The position numbers and the translations under genes are program-made. DNA of 64,000 nt from Achatina immaculata (Eukaryota > Mollusca > Gastropoda > Stylommatophora > Achatinidae): the NCBI GenBank assembly GCA_009760885.1, contig CM019702.1, positions 48,695,925 to 48,759,924 on the forward strand, in the 5' to 3' direction. The notes under the pieces are model-generated. The model made no database searches. It was not told the DNA's origin and was given only the letters and a program-made list of their open reading frames with translations. Positions 21,735-33,639 of this stretch are shown in pieces; position 1 is the stretch's first letter, and each line of letters starts with the position of its first letter.

Positions 21735-23570
21735 TTTGTGGAAGTTGCTGAACATCTTTTTCTTGAGCAGCTTCTCCAGTGACAGATTCTGTTGTGTAGC
21801 ATAATAGGCCACAGTAAGAACAAACCATGTTTGTGTTGCACAGGTCCAGTCTATATAACGATGGTTTCCTCAGTCTTAAGTTTGGAAGTTTATCTCTCTT
21901 CTTTTTTTTTTTTTTTTTGTTAAAGATACAGAGACTCCTGACAAAGCTGCTTTTAGTACATGAGAGTCTTCCACCAATTCTTCCCATTCCCAATGGCTGA
22001 TGGGAAAATCTCTCTCGTGTCTTACGTGCATATTTTAAATATTAACTATATTTTTTTCAATGTTTAAAACAGTTTTTTAACCTTACAGAGTGTTAAAATA
22101 ATTTTATTTTTCAGACTTCCATGTCTTTTTTTTTTTTTTGATGGTCCTAAAGAGTTTCACAGAGATGCAGTAACATTTGCTTTTAAAAAAGTGCCATATC
22201 TGTGATAACTTTTGCTATATAAGTGCCTTTTCTGTAGTAACTTTTGCTATACAAGTGTTTTATTTGTTCTTTTGTATACATATTGGTGCCTTTTGTTCTC
22301 AGAGTTATAGTCTTGCACATCCAAACAAAAAACAAAACAAAACAAAGCGTGTATACCACACATGATTAACATATCATTTGAAGACAAACCACATTCCGTC
22401 ACAGCACACAGAGCAGTAAAATTGAAAATAGAAGTCTTTTTATAGTAGCAGGTAAGTTATACATGAACCATTTATAAAGGCCTTAAGCCCTAGTAGCAGT
22501 TGGTAGCTTTTATATCAAGAAAGTGAGCTTTATCTCACTTGGTGATTTGACTGCTGAAATTAGAAGTTCAGCCCAGTTCATGATATTTTTTTTTCTAATC
22601 ACATTGTAATAAATAATGATACATGGCTTGTTTCACTTAACCATTTTCTTGTAAATCATTGGTACAAACATTTTAAACCCCCCAAAAAATGGAGATCATT
22701 TAACAAGTGTTTAATATTCTACAGTGTTGTAGAGAGATTTCCATTGGAAATCTATATATATTTAATAAGAAAAAACTCTTCCTAAATGTATAGTTTCCAG
22801 CAGAAGTTGTATTACAGCCAGTGATAGGTTTCCAGACCAGGGGTTGTCAACTTCTGGGGTTTTTGTCCCATGCAGCCTTTTCACTGTATGTCAGAATGTC
22901 ATTTTTCCCTCTTTCTCTCTCCCCTCAAGGATTACTTACTCAAAAAAGCTGCAAACCAAATAACATGCATGCTCATAATATTGAAATAGTTTGAATCTGT
23001 CAGGCTGAAGTGTCCCCTACCCTGAAATCCTAATATTCCTCTTTTGGGGACACCCCCACTAGTTGAGAACTCCTGTTCTAAACTCAGGGAGATCCAATTT
23101 AAAAAAAAAAAAATGCTAGAAAGGATTAAAGCTAAACCTAAGCAAATTTCAGAAATCATGATTGGGTAGATGTCATTAATGTTATAGTAAAATAGAAGGT
23201 GGCTGTGATTTGTGCCAAAGAATTTTCATCACTTAAATAACTGAAATATGCTGTTTATCAGTGGGTTTTTTTGTTCTTTTTTTTTAACATTTTCATATGT
23301 CCTGTGCTTTAGCAATGGTTTGGGTTCATGTATTCAGCTTTTTTTGGTTTTTTTTTAAAGGCTGTATTCTGTGATATATTCTGATTCAATTTTGAAGGAA
23401 ATACATTTTTTTTAAAACCACAGAGTACATTGCTACTATTTCTGTATTTCTTATACTATTTTATAACAAAATAGACAGCATAAGACAAGTTCAAGGTGTC
23501 TACATCTACTTGACTAAAGTCTTATAGGATGTAAGCATGTAAGAAAGATAGGAGAGACTGCATTTCAGCA
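21735..23570. other. Intergenic sequence, no gene recognised
   Basis: Homopolymer runs (poly-T at 21902-21919 and 22127-22139, poly-A at 23101-23113) and otherwise unremarkable AT-rich sequence. Confidence 0.45.
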
Positions 23571-23574
23571 GGGT

Positions 23575-23770
23575 TACTCCAGAACATATCCTTCAAGATT
23601 GCCCAAACCATGCAGACCTGAGGCGTGAGACACGGCCAGAAGACACAAGCTTGGGGGAAAAGCTTTGGGGGTCCTACCAGGATCTGGAGAGGACTGCGGG
23701 CTTTGCCATGTCAACAGGGATCAGGATCTGATTTGACCAACAACCTCGAACACAGAAGAAGAAGAAGAAG
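23575..23770 (+). mobile_element. Jockey-like LINE 3' end with (GAA)n tail
   Basis: Frames encode the C-terminal Cys-containing tail TPEHILQDCPNHADLRRE, RPEDTSLGEK and LWGSYQDLERTAGFAM, then CTCGAACACA and (GAA)n at 23757-23771. The same region lies at 43460-43727. 5'-truncated. Confidence 0.8.
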
Positions 23771-23774
23771 CAGG

Positions 23775-24840
23775 GTTAGACAATGGAGGTGGAAAGGATG
23801 GGGGTGGAGGAGTGTGAGAAGAAATATCAACAAAAGCCTGGTTTACATTTTTTTGAAGAAGTGGAGGATAAAGGAAAAGCTATCAGACCTTCAGTCACTC
23901 AGGCAGTGCTCTTAAATGTTTGAGATAGTGCTTCCCCATTTTGGTTAGTATTTGGTATTTCCAGTAAGCCACGTTGTCTTTCTTTTTCCGCGTTGTTTGG
24001 TTAACTCATTAACTTTTATAGTACCATGAACCGTTTGAGCCGCTTGTCGTATTACAAGAAAAAAAGTCCAGAAAATAATTGCTTTCATGTAGTATTGTTC
24101 CATAGTTAGAACTTCTCAGTTTTAAACTTATGTGAGTGGTAAGAGTAGACAAGTGCATTCATTTCCCAGCGAAACATGGCCTCCATGATGAACAATAACA
24201 AAAATGTTATTTTGGCTGTTGTTGGGTGGTCTAAGAGTTAAGATAGACTACAAACTAGGGAAAGAAAATAGGGTGTTTTCCCCTTTCCCCTCTGTCCTGC
24301 AGACTGTTTACTTTGCTAGCGTTTGTGTAAAGCTGGGTTTCTTAAGCCGGGTTCACCGGGAGGTCTCTAAATGCCTGGCATAAGATTGTGATTTAGACAG
24401 GAAAAAATTATGTTTGTAAAGAGAGTCACAGAAAAGTATTGCTTTACTCAAAAGAACTTTGGCAGTTTGCAACAAGATTATGATATCTACAGATTATAGA
24501 CGACGCTAGCGTTGTCGGTTTGTGTATGTGTGCGCGCATGCGTGCGTGAGTACAGGTGTTCCTTTGGGCCTGTAAACTATTACAAGCGCTCCTTCAGGGT
24601 ATAAATGTTAACAGTGCTCACAAGAGTTCAGTCAGCGTGATACCACTCGTGCTCCGTGCCTGTTTATACAAAATTCACGTATACCCCTGTATCTAGGGCC
24701 ATTCAGTCATGTAATGAGCGCCCCTAGTCAGGTTCCTCCTAACCACGCCTTTGAGTGCCAGCGCCTGTTGAGATTCATTATTGTATCCCGTTACAAGACC
24801 TAAACGGGAAGAACGAACGCGGCATCACGTGAGAGCCATG
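23775..24840. other. Intergenic sequence, no gene recognised
   Basis: No coding or repeat family assignable. A short alternating GT/GC run lies near 24520-24550. Confidence 0.45.
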
Positions 24841-24844
24841 AACA

Positions 24845-25285
24845 GCGGCGGATAACAACCCCCAGGCTAAACTTAGTAAGGGCCACACCCAGTAGCGGAT
24901 TGTCTGTTGGGCTAAGCAGATACAGAGTAAACTTTTATCATCATCATCATCGTCAGGTGTCGTGCCAGTAGGCACTGGAGATCTCCCCCCTCCTCTCTCT
25001 CTCTCTCGTCCCGTTTGTGCCCAGGACACATAGGGTTGCTGATAGCAAGATATTTCCGCTTCTGTCGCTCCTTCACTATCTTCTCGGCAGTCTCCCTTGT
25101 TAGTCTTTTGTTTGCCAGGATTTTCTTTGCTGTACATCTCTATCTCGACCAATCCACATCAAAGCTATTCGTGGTAAAGAATCGTCTGTCGTTTTCATAA
25201 TGTGGCCAATCCGTTGCCACTTGCTCCTTTCAGTCACTGCTGACAGTGGTGTCATTGTCTGTCTGTCTTCACAAGAGACCATTAC
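24845..25285 (-). mobile_element. LINE C-terminal fragment with (GAT)n and (GA)n, minus strand
   Basis: The minus strand encodes ERSKWQRIGHIMKTTDDSLP then RIALMWIGRDRDV, the RxWxxIGHxxRM...DSLPRxAL tail of a CR1/L2/RTE-X-like element. Downstream on that strand come ISCYQQPYVSW, a (GA)n run at 24990-25010 and (GAT)n at 24939-24953 as the 3' tail. Related fragments: 46430-46590 and 47740-47960. Confidence 0.75.
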
Positions 25286-25599
25286 TTGTTAGCGGTCATG
25301 CCTCATCACAAACCTCCAACCTTGATATTTCCCATCAGCTTAGATGGGCGGGAGCGGAGACAGAGGCGGATTAGCCACCATCTTGGCCCATAGACTGAAC
25401 TTATTAAAGGTCTCCCGACCTGTACCACGGACCTGCTGATATATGGCCTTTATGCTTCGTTTCTACTAATGTTCGTTATGTGAGTAATACCTGCGCTAAA
25501 CAGGCTTTACATTTGTTGCGACGGAATGAAAGCTGAGTGATAAAGGGCATAATGTTAGAATATCCTGCGTGCCCCTTTCAAACTTTCCTAGTTCGTTCC

Positions 25600-26125
25600 A
25601 ACACTGGAATGAATAGAGGAAATCCCTACCACTGGCATAAATAGAGCAGATTCCTACCACTGGCGTAAATAGAACAGACCTACTACTGGCATAAATAGAG
25701 CAGATTCCTACCACTGGCGTAAATAGAACAGATTCTTACCACTGGCGTAAATAGAGCAGATTCCTACCACTGGCGTGAATAAAATAAATTCCTTCCACTG
25801 GCGTAAATAGAACAGATTCCTACCACTGGCGTGAATAGAACAAATTCCTCCCACTGGTGTGAATAGAACAAATTCTTTCCACTGGCGTGAATAGAACAAA
25901 TTCCTTCCACGGGCATAAATAGAGAAAATCCTACCACTGGCGTGAATAGAACATATTCCTTCCACTGGCGTATATAGAGCAGATTCCTACCACTGGAGTT
26001 AATAGAACACATCCCTAAACACTGGCGTAAATAGAGCAGATCTCTATCAATTGGATGACTAGAGCAGATTCCTACCACTGGCGTGAATAGAACAAATCCC
26101 TTCCCCTGGAGTAAATAGAGCATAA
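25600..26125 (+). repeat. Minisatellite, 28-bp unit, ~18 copies
   Basis: Unit close to CCTACCACTGGCGTAAATAG plus AGCAGATT. Copies vary at GCGTAAAT/GCGTGAAT and GAGCAGAT/GAACAAAT. The minus-strand frames across it are by-products of the repeat. Confidence 0.9.
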
Positions 26126-26290
26126 TAATTACTAAATGGAGTTAGACCAAGACAGCGATGGCGAGACAACCTAGAAGAAGATATATGCGCTCTTGGAATT
26201 GATAACTGACCAGAAAAGATTAAGAAAAGAGAGGAATGGAGACGTATCTTAGCAGCAGTGAGCCTCACTGGCTCGGAAAGCTGCTGAATT
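26125..26290 (+). mobile_element. LINE C-terminal fragment
   Basis: Reads GVRPRQRWRDNLEEDICAL, then ALGIDN, a stop, and KREEWRRILAAVSLTG, the RxRxxWxDxxxEDIxxLG tail of an RTE-like element. It starts at the edge of the 28-bp minisatellite. Confidence 0.7.
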
Positions 26291-26819
26291 CAGCAACAGT
26301 TCATGAAAGAAGAAGTGGAATGTAATAAAGACAAAAGTCTAAACTGTGTATCAAAGGAACAAAAAATTCCATTAACGAAGTCTGCCACGTACCCCACAAA
26401 ACAAATTTCAGTTCTAAAGATACTTCGTCTTGCCTTGTCTCATCTCTTTCCTCATATACCTTTCAGTGTAGAGGGGACAAACAGACGACTTGGTAGGGCT
26501 TGGCGCCTTACTTCATATAATGGAATATTAAAGGTTTCTGTAATTTCCTCCTTCCTCCTCTTCCATGATGCTCATCCATCCATCCATCCATGCTTTACAC
26601 ACAAGTGTAAGCGCCATCTGTCGGTGTTTTCCCTTCCAGCGTATACTTTCTCATCTGAAAGAATGAAATAATTAACTATGTCAAATAATTTGTGCACCGC
26701 TCAGCTTGAATGAATAGCTAACAAAGACTCTGTTCTACCTTCACGTGATGTCTGATAAGAGTATCGCTGAGTGAATGAGGATTGAAATGGGAAGGCAAAC
26801 CTGGATCTAAAAATAAGCC

Positions 26820-26930
26820 AGGCAAAAGTGTCGGGCCGGTGGGTGCAGATATCAAAGTCTTAACTGCTGAGTATGACGCAACGCCGCCCATCTCCTTTTG
26901 ATGGTGAACGCAGAAGAAGAAGAAGAACTA
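26820..26930 (+). mobile_element. Retroposon 3' end with (GAA)n tail
   Basis: Reads KVLTAEYDATPPISF then a stop, GGTGAACGCA and (GAA)n at 26910-26926. A short 3' scrap of a LINE; the tail matches the GAACRCA-(GAA)n form seen at 23757. Confidence 0.5.
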
Positions 26931-27559
26931 GGAGTTTCTTGTCATAAACTTAAAATGTGCTGAATCTTTTTACAACGTTTCCTCTTTATTTTACTTGACT
27001 TCTTGATTTAAAAAAACCAATGCATAAATCTTCTTGTTCTAGTACCTGACCTTATGAAAAAAAAAACCAAAAAGAATAATCCAAATATTATTGTTTTGTG
27101 ACTTGACATCATAATATTCTTCAGTCAGCAAATGTCACAGAAAAAGAAAAAGTATACAGAGAAACAAAATCCAAACAGTGAATAAATACTGATTTCATTT
27201 CATTTCTCCGATCCAGCAGCCATGTATAAATACTGGAAAAAAAAAATAACAACAACATTGTCTCTTTCCAGCAAGGCAGAAAGTTAAAGGTCAAGAATAT
27301 TTATGTTTCTCTCTCCAAATTGTCTGGACCGGTTGCGGCCGGGGGGCGCTATCTTAACAATCGCAGATTTCCCAACATTTGTCTTCCGGTGGGTCAGTGG
27401 AGAAGATTTGTGGAAACGACATGCGCTGATCGCATCTCACCAGCTGTGGCTTATGTTGTATAATACAGTTTACTGAATGAAGAAAATACGCCCTGTAGTA
27501 TATTTAGTACCGCAGTACAGGAAATTGTTAAATACTTCTATTTGCACATGTACAGCCTC

Positions 27560-27935
27560 TAGAGGTGAGAAACTACCTACTAAATACTTGCACAAACTTC
27601 ATACTATTTTCTGAATACTTGCACACACTTCATACTACCTATTGAATACTTGCACAAACTTCATATTACCTCCTGAATACTTGCACGAACTTCATGCCAC
27701 CTTCTGAATACTTTAACAAACTTCCTACTACATTCTGAATACTTGCACAAACTTCACATTATCTATTGAATACTTACACAAACTTATTCTATATATTGAA
27801 TGCTTTCACAAACTTATTCCATCTACTGAAAATTTGCACAAACTTCATACTACCTATTGAATACTTGCACAAACGTATTCCATTAACTAAATATTTCTGA
27901 ATACTTCCACAAACTTCGTACTACCTACCGAATAC
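27560..27935 (+). repeat. Diverged minisatellite, ~31-bp unit, ~12 copies
   Basis: Unit around ATACTTGCACAAACTTCATA then CTACCTATTGA, with many substitutions and length changes, so older than the 25600 and 37450 arrays. Confidence 0.8.
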
Positions 27936-28027
27936 TATCTCAAATGTTCATACTATCGAGCAAGTAAAAGAGGACAAACTTTGATTTCCTTCCTCGAAGT
28001 AAATTACTATGATTGATTTGATGCTTA

Positions 28028-28029
<2 letters not shown>

Positions 28030-28106
<77 letters not shown>
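28030..28106 (+). repeat. (CT)n microsatellite
   Basis: An almost pure CT run of about 77 bases, followed by ACTCGTAAACATATAT. The leucine/serine or Arg/Glu frames through it are not genes. Confidence 0.97.
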
Positions 28107-28111
<5 letters not shown>

Positions 28112-28689
28112 GTAAACATATATTTATATATGCAAACATGCACACATTCATCCAGCCATACATGATATATCTTAATTATGTTATATGTGACGGAAACAAA
28201 ATAACATCAAATGATTGACGCTAGTATAAAAGATTTCTCTAAATATTTATGAAAGCAGAAGCGAAACAAGGATGCGTACATTAAGCAGGGAGTCTTATAG
28301 TAAACAAATGAACCCCAGAACAGTCTCTGGTTGACTGCAGTTGTAGAGAATGCGTAGAGAAAGTATTTTAAAGCCGCGGGATATGAAAGATTTCCTGTAT
28401 ATGAAAGAAAAGCGAGGGAGGGAACTAAAACACTAGAAATTATAGAAGGAGTAGAAATGGAAGAACACAAAATGTTAGTTATTCCCCCTCTTCTGTCGCC
28501 CCATGTGGGGCGTGTAGATAGGATCTCCAAATCCTTGTTGGAGATTTCAAAGTTCTGATTGCATTCATACCCAAAAAGCTTCTTAGTACCAAAGTTGTAA
28601 TGAGACCGCACACTTTTTTAGCTCACCAGAAGAAGAGGCAGGAAAGACAAAAGTATTTTTTAAATGTGGAATGAGAGGATGGAGGCGCT

Positions 28690-29060
28690 GTCCGAACTGG
28701 CAATCAGCAACCCATAGCTGACATGCTAGCGTCAGGATTAGCGAACCACAGCTGACATGCTAGCGTCAGGATTAGCGAACCACAGCTGACATGCTAGCGT
28801 TAGGATTAGCGAACCACAGCTGACATGCTAGCGTCAGGGTCAGCGAACCACAGCTGACCAAGACCTTGTCCCACATCTTCGTTGGTACTCCCCCCCACCC
28901 CCCGTAACAGGCCTAGCCTGGCTAAGGGGGCAGGGATCGCCATATTCTCCATGGTCGTAGAGTCTATTAAAGAAGCATTGCACACCACCTGCTTTTTAGC
29001 TGCGTTCCGGTACTGAAAAAATAGCTGCCATAAGCCACTCCCACGCCGATACGATGCTGT
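28690..29060 (+). repeat. Repeat family S, copy 3, with internal 34-bp expansion
   Basis: Same family as 5030 and 6530 (CACAGCTGACCAAGACCTTG, CTAGCCTGGCTAAGG, GGGATCGCCATATTCTCC). The leading segment GCGAACCACAGCTGACATGC plus TAGCGTCAGGATTA is tandemly repeated about four times between 28700 and 28850. Confidence 0.75.
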
Positions 29061-29099
29061 GACTCAGTACTTACGTGTGACATAAGTAGGAACAATATT

Positions 29100-29397
29100 T
29101 GCTTACACCATTGGTCAACAGAGTGTCCCCAGTGATGGTCCACAGAGTGACTCCAGTGATGGCTCACAGAGTGGCTCTAGTGATGGTTTACAGAGAGATC
29201 CCACTGATGGTCCACAGAGGGACTCCAGTGATGGTTTACAGAATGACCCCCAATGATGGTTCATTGAGTGACCACAGTGGTGGTTCACAAGGTGATCCCA
29301 CTGATGGGTCACAGAGTGACCCCACTGATGACTCACAGATTGGCTCTAATGATGGTTTACAGAGTGACCCCAATGGCGGTTCACAGAGTGACCCCTA
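29100..29397 (+). repeat. Minisatellite, 24-bp unit, ~12 copies (left part)
   Basis: Unit CACAGAGTGACTCCAGTGAT plus GGTT. The array is interrupted at 29398 by element X and a remnant reappears at 31655-31690, so both were one array before the insertion. Confidence 0.85.
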
Positions 29398-31638
29398 TGA
29401 GGTAGGCTAAGCTTGTTGCTTCGAAATCGGCCAGTCGGAATGTCGTGGTTTTCTGTGGGCTACCTGGTCACGTGATGTGTTGATCAGGTAAAGTGTAATG
29501 TGTTAGCGAGTTCAGTCTGTTCCGGGGCCTTTGGCGGGGCAGCACACGTTGTCTAAGGGAGCCGTTGTCGTGGTATATCTGGATGTGTTTACTGCAGTTT
29601 TCATATCTATGGTGATGTTGGGTAAATGGATTGTTTAGCTATGAACCCAGGTGCTTGCCCAGGCTGCCTCATATTTGTGTAAGTTCTATATGTACATTGT
29701 TGTATGTCGAAGTTGTGTAAGTCTTCTTCTTCTTCGTTCGCTTCTACCACCAAGACCGCCCTGTGATCCTACTGAATTTACGCCTGTGGTCCTCGTTAAG
29801 TCCCGTGGTCCCCCGTGTGGTCCCTCCACATAAGATCCCCGAGAGGACCACAAAAGGTTCAGAGTATCGCAGGGCTTGAGCCTGTATTCTTGGTGGGTCT
29901 CAGAAGCGGGATTGCGTGACACCGTGGTTTTCGTTGCACCAGTTTAACCTAGAGCTGGACTTTCTCACCGGAAAACCTCGACGTGTTTTGGATATCAGTA
30001 TATCCCCGCTTGGTGAGAGGTGGTAGCCCACCCAGGCCAGAGCTGGGCTTTCTCATCGGAAAATCTCAACGTGTATCACCGTCGGGTGAGAGGTGGTTGC
30101 CCAACCAGCCCAATGTTGGGCTTTCTCACCGGAAAACCTCAGCGTGATTAAGATACGCATACAACCCCGCCGGGTGAGAGGTGGTTGCCTATCTAGACTG
30201 CAGTGTCTCAGACTTCAGCGTTTTGTGGTCGCGGCCGCAATCCTTCCTAGGTGTGACCAGGATGGAGCTTTTGTCCAGGAGGACGAATCCTCGCCACTAG
30301 TGACTTCCACCACTGGGTTGAGGCGGTTTAGGCATATTATCCCAGTATGGGCGTGTTTGGGACATGACCGACCTCAAGAGCAGGGGTACTGTGACACGGT
30401 TAGCCTTCAATTTTCACCCCTGGTATGAGCCGGTTTAGGCATATTTCACCTGTATGGGTGTATATCGGGCGTGACCGACCTCTAGAGCGGAGGTGGCGTG
30501 ACATGCCTGGCCATCAGGTTTCACCCCTGGTGTGATCGGTTTAGGCATATTTCACCAGTGTAGGTGTATTTCGGACGTGGCCGACCTCTAGAGCAAAGGC
30601 GCCGTGATATGTGTAGCTCTCGCAGCGATACTACTGGACATACCGATTACATTTCACTTTATCCTTTCCTTCACCTTTTCACATCAGTACCACACAGCAA
30701 CCCTTATTTCTTTTTCCACATTTTCTTCCTTGACCGGGAGGATCTTCACTCCACTCGCGGCATTCAAGAGTCTTGCCAGCATTGTCTTAACCTCTGGGTT
30801 AAGCCGGTTCATGCATTTCACCCGATATGACTGCACTCAGGACGTGGCCGACCTCCAGACCAGAGGTGCCGTGATTTGACTGTTTGCTTCGCTTTATCCT
30901 TTCTACCACCTTTTCCGCAGTGATGCCGCGCGGCAACCCCATTTGCAACCTTCATTGGCCGGGAGGAGCACTGCTCCACGCACGGCAGCTGAAGAATCTC
31001 GCCAGCAGCGGTAGATGAGCTACCAAACGTGCCACTCATCTACCCTAAATGTCTGGTTTTCAGGCGCCAGATATTCGCCTTCGCCCCTTCTCCTGTCAGT
31101 TTAAACAGTTCTGCCACGGGAAGGCCAGGAGCTGGACTTGACTGCCAGAGGCTGTCTGAGACGCACGCCGTTGGAGTGGAGATCGAATTATCCACCTCAT
31201 TCCGGCAATAACACTCCTTAGAACCAGGTGTTGTCAGTAAAACAATCTTTTATTTTGCCATGATCAATTTATGCCTTTTGAGTAGTTATTTATTGTTGGT
31301 GAAGTTATGGAGTGATTGAGATGATAACTTATTTTCCAGCTAACAAACTCATTTAGGGGAGCTTATATAGACACCAACTGAAAGGGAAAGAGCCTGAGTT
31401 GTAGATTGTATAGAGAGGCTCAGTAATTGAGAATGTTCCAGGCACAGCTGTATTTCATTGGGCACTAACTCATTACATTAGGCTAGCGACTTAAGCCATG
31501 CGTACCAGAGAAATCTCCATGACGATGATAAAGAAAATAGATAAAGAAGCAAGATGGAGAAAAGAATTGAAAAGTTAGATAAAATAAGCACCAAGTAGTG
31601 ACAAATAATAAGCAATAATCATTCATATCAATTTTACA
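29398..31638 (+). mobile_element. Repeat X (TG...CA ends), interrupted by HAR copy B
   Basis: Two outer arms (29398-29721 and 31226-31638) match, inverted, the ends of the repeats at 52029-53387 and 55921-57275. Shared features are the TTTCGAAATCGGCC region, GGTTTTCTGGGCTACCTGG, GGCCTCTTGGCGGGGCAG, CAGCTGTGCCTGGAAC and an ATTTTACA end. About 0.5 kb of the middle is absent and HAR lies there. Ends start TG and finish CA, so a solo LTR is possible, but I see no convincing target duplication. Confidence 0.7.
29722..31225 (-). mobile_element. HAR retroposon, copy B, full length
   Basis: About 1.5 kb, sense on the minus strand: (CTT)n at the left is the (GAA)n tail, and GGTTCTAAGG (complement ending at 31225) is the 5' end. 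Carries the TCTCACCGG/CCGGGTGAG array (29960-30190), the GCCGGTTTAGGCAT/CCTCTAGAGCGGAGG array (30300-30880) and, near the 5' end, a perfect 10-bp stem GGTAGATGAG/CTCATCTACC at 31010-31044. Inserted in repeat X. No clean target duplication is visible here. Confidence 0.85.
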
Positions 31639-31654
31639 CCTCACTAATAGTTCA

Positions 31655-31690
31655 TTGAGGGGTGACGGTCCACAGAGGGACTCCATTGAG
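31655..31690 (+). repeat. 24-bp minisatellite remnant (right of element X)
   Basis: GGTCCACAGAGGGACTCCAT matches units at 29200-29230 (GGTCCACAGAGGGACTCCAG), showing where the interrupted array continues. Confidence 0.7.
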
Positions 31691-31699
31691 AAACAGCGA

Positions 31700-32425
31700 A
31701 GTGTAAGTTAATAGTTCTACTGCTGAACCATTTTTTTAAAGATAAAAGTAGCCCTGTACCTATATAGAGCCACCAAGGGGATCTGGTGTTGGTGTTCTTG
31801 GTCCTTCGGCAGACTAGAGGGTGACGTGAAATATCGTGCAGGGAAGTAATGAAACAACACAACCACTTTAATCAAAACGCAGCCTGACAAATACATCTCG
31901 TTAATCGTGTTTGTTGTTGGAATATACACTCAACAGCTTTAAAAAAAGATTTTGATGCCTCTCACTCTCCCCCCCCCCCAAACCCCACTCCCTTTTACCC
32001 CCGGTAGCTTAATAGTCAAACAAGTTCTGAAAAAGTATAATATAAGTATATATTCTAATTCCCCACCCCCGAAAATATTCAGATTGTCTCCCTGTCGGGC
32101 GTACGTTTCCCACAACGGGAAACACTGCTCACACTAATGACATCTCGCTGGCAACGAATTTTGTGCTTATTTCCCGCAGCAAATTCATTGGAACATAGTT
32201 TTTATAACGTTAATTTCTATCAGATCTCAGGCGCCATCAAGAAAATGATGCTGATCAGAGGAGATTACTCTTTGAACTCTACAGGGGCCCAGAAGGGTTT
32301 GGGAAGGTGGGGGTGGAGTATGGAAGAGGGTCGGCATAATTAAAAAAAACCTCTGCGTTGGATTGTTGTTTTCTGAATTTTATATCAGGAAACGGAGAGC
32401 GAAGTCGTGCTACTCAAACTGAATA
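31700..32425. other. Intergenic, no gene recognised
   Basis: A poly-C run at about 31970-31979 and a C-rich stretch near 31980-32080. Nothing else that I can name. Confidence 0.4.
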
Positions 32426-32429
32426 AGAC

Positions 32430-32550
32430 AGGGGTCAGCTACCCATAGCGTCAGGGTAGGCGAGCCATAGTCGGCCAAGACACTATTCTACTTCTCAGTG
32501 GTGCCCCTGACAGCAGTCTGGCCAAGTGAACAGGGATCGCAGAGGGGGAA
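32430..32550 (+). repeat. Repeat family S, copy 4 (partial)
   Basis: CATAGCGTCAGGGTAGGCGA, GTCGGCCAAGAC and AGTGGTGCCCCTGACAGCAG align with the family S order; more diverged and shorter. Confidence 0.5.
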
Positions 32551-32914
32551 AAAGAAGCCAGTCTTAAAAATACCTCGAGCTGAAGTGGGGTATGTAGGGC
32601 CGAACGAAGTGTAAGTGCAGTAGAACGCAACGAACGCCCTTTTGAGGGCGAAAGACGAGGAGGAAGAGGAAGAAGAAGACAAGAGAAGAACAGTTTAAGT
32701 CATAGAGGACATGAGCCTTCAGTATGTTAAGCCTAGTAGCCTGGGTAGTAGTTAGTCGGCCATTGTGCCTAATAATTACAAATGAAGTGTTTTATTATTA
32801 AAAAAAAGAAACAAATATTTTCAAAATACAATTCGCAATACTTTATTAGAACAATATGCTGACATGTTATAATTAATTATAATTAATATATTATTGCATT
32901 ATCCATTTATTGGT

Positions 32915-33120
32915 GGCCTGTTTGACTGAGTGGTTAGGCGCTCGGTTTACTAACCGGTTGGTACCGGGTTCAAGTGTCACCAGTGGGGGATTTTTTTTTC
33001 TGACACCATCACACCAAAAAGGCCCCTTGGTCCACCCAGACTCTAAAAATGGGTGCCAGAGAAATCTAGGAAGGTAAATGCGGCCGGGCGTGATACTGAC
33101 CATATCACACTTTCATGTGC
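32915..33120 (+). repeat. tRNA-derived SINE
   Basis: GTTTGACTGAGTGGTTAGGC (A box) and TACCGGGTTCAAGTGTC (B box) 33-36 bases apart, then CAGTGGGGGA, a T run and a ~110-bp body. Leu/Ser-tRNA-like head. The best pol III promoter in the window. It abuts the LINE 3' fragment at 33175. Confidence 0.75.
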
Positions 33121-33174
33121 TGATGGGTTTGGAAATACGTGCTAAACATCGTATCCTCAATATGCGTTAGTGGC

Positions 33175-33635
33175 ATAGAAACGGAGATTTTACCTTTTAA
33201 CGTACATGTATGGAACAAAAGAACTAAAGAAATAGACAAGAAATTAGACTCTTTTGAAAACAAATGCCTAAGGAAAATACTTAATATAAAGTGGAACGAA
33301 TTCAAGAACAACGCAGAGATAAGGCAGACGAGCAAACAACAACCTGTCTCATGCGTGATCAGAAAAAGATGGACATATGTAGGTCATGTGATAAGAAGAA
33401 ACAATCAGAAAATACCAAAACAAGCTATCAAGTGGAGCACAACAGGCCGACGAAAAAAAGAGGTCGACCACGTGAAACTCCAAAGAGGACATTGATAAGA
33501 GAAGCCAGTTTAGTGGGCATAACATTCTTTGATGAAGTTGAAAGACTCGCCGAGAATAGGAAAACTTGGCAAACAACTATGCGAGCCCTATATGGCGTTT
33601 AACGGCACGGGAAAGATGTAAGATGTAAGTAAGAC
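33175..33635 (+). mobile_element. Heptamer-tailed LINE, 3' end (copy 4)
   Basis: Encodes NKRTKEIDKKLDSFENKCLR, then shifts frame into RTYVGH-type and KKRGRPRETPKRTLIREASL, ITFFDEVERLAENRKTWQTT and MRALYGV. Ends GGGAAAGATGTAAGATGTAA. One or two frameshifts only. Confidence 0.85.
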
Positions 33636-33639
33636 AGAA

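Noticed and set aside
25600..26125. Long frames with FTPVVGICSIYASGRN repeats
   Set aside because: By-product of the 28-bp minisatellite; 28 is not divisible by three and the frames break whenever units vary.
32915..32990. A functional tRNA gene at the SINE head
   Set aside because: A and B boxes are good but the acceptor and anticodon stems do not pair properly and a SINE body follows.
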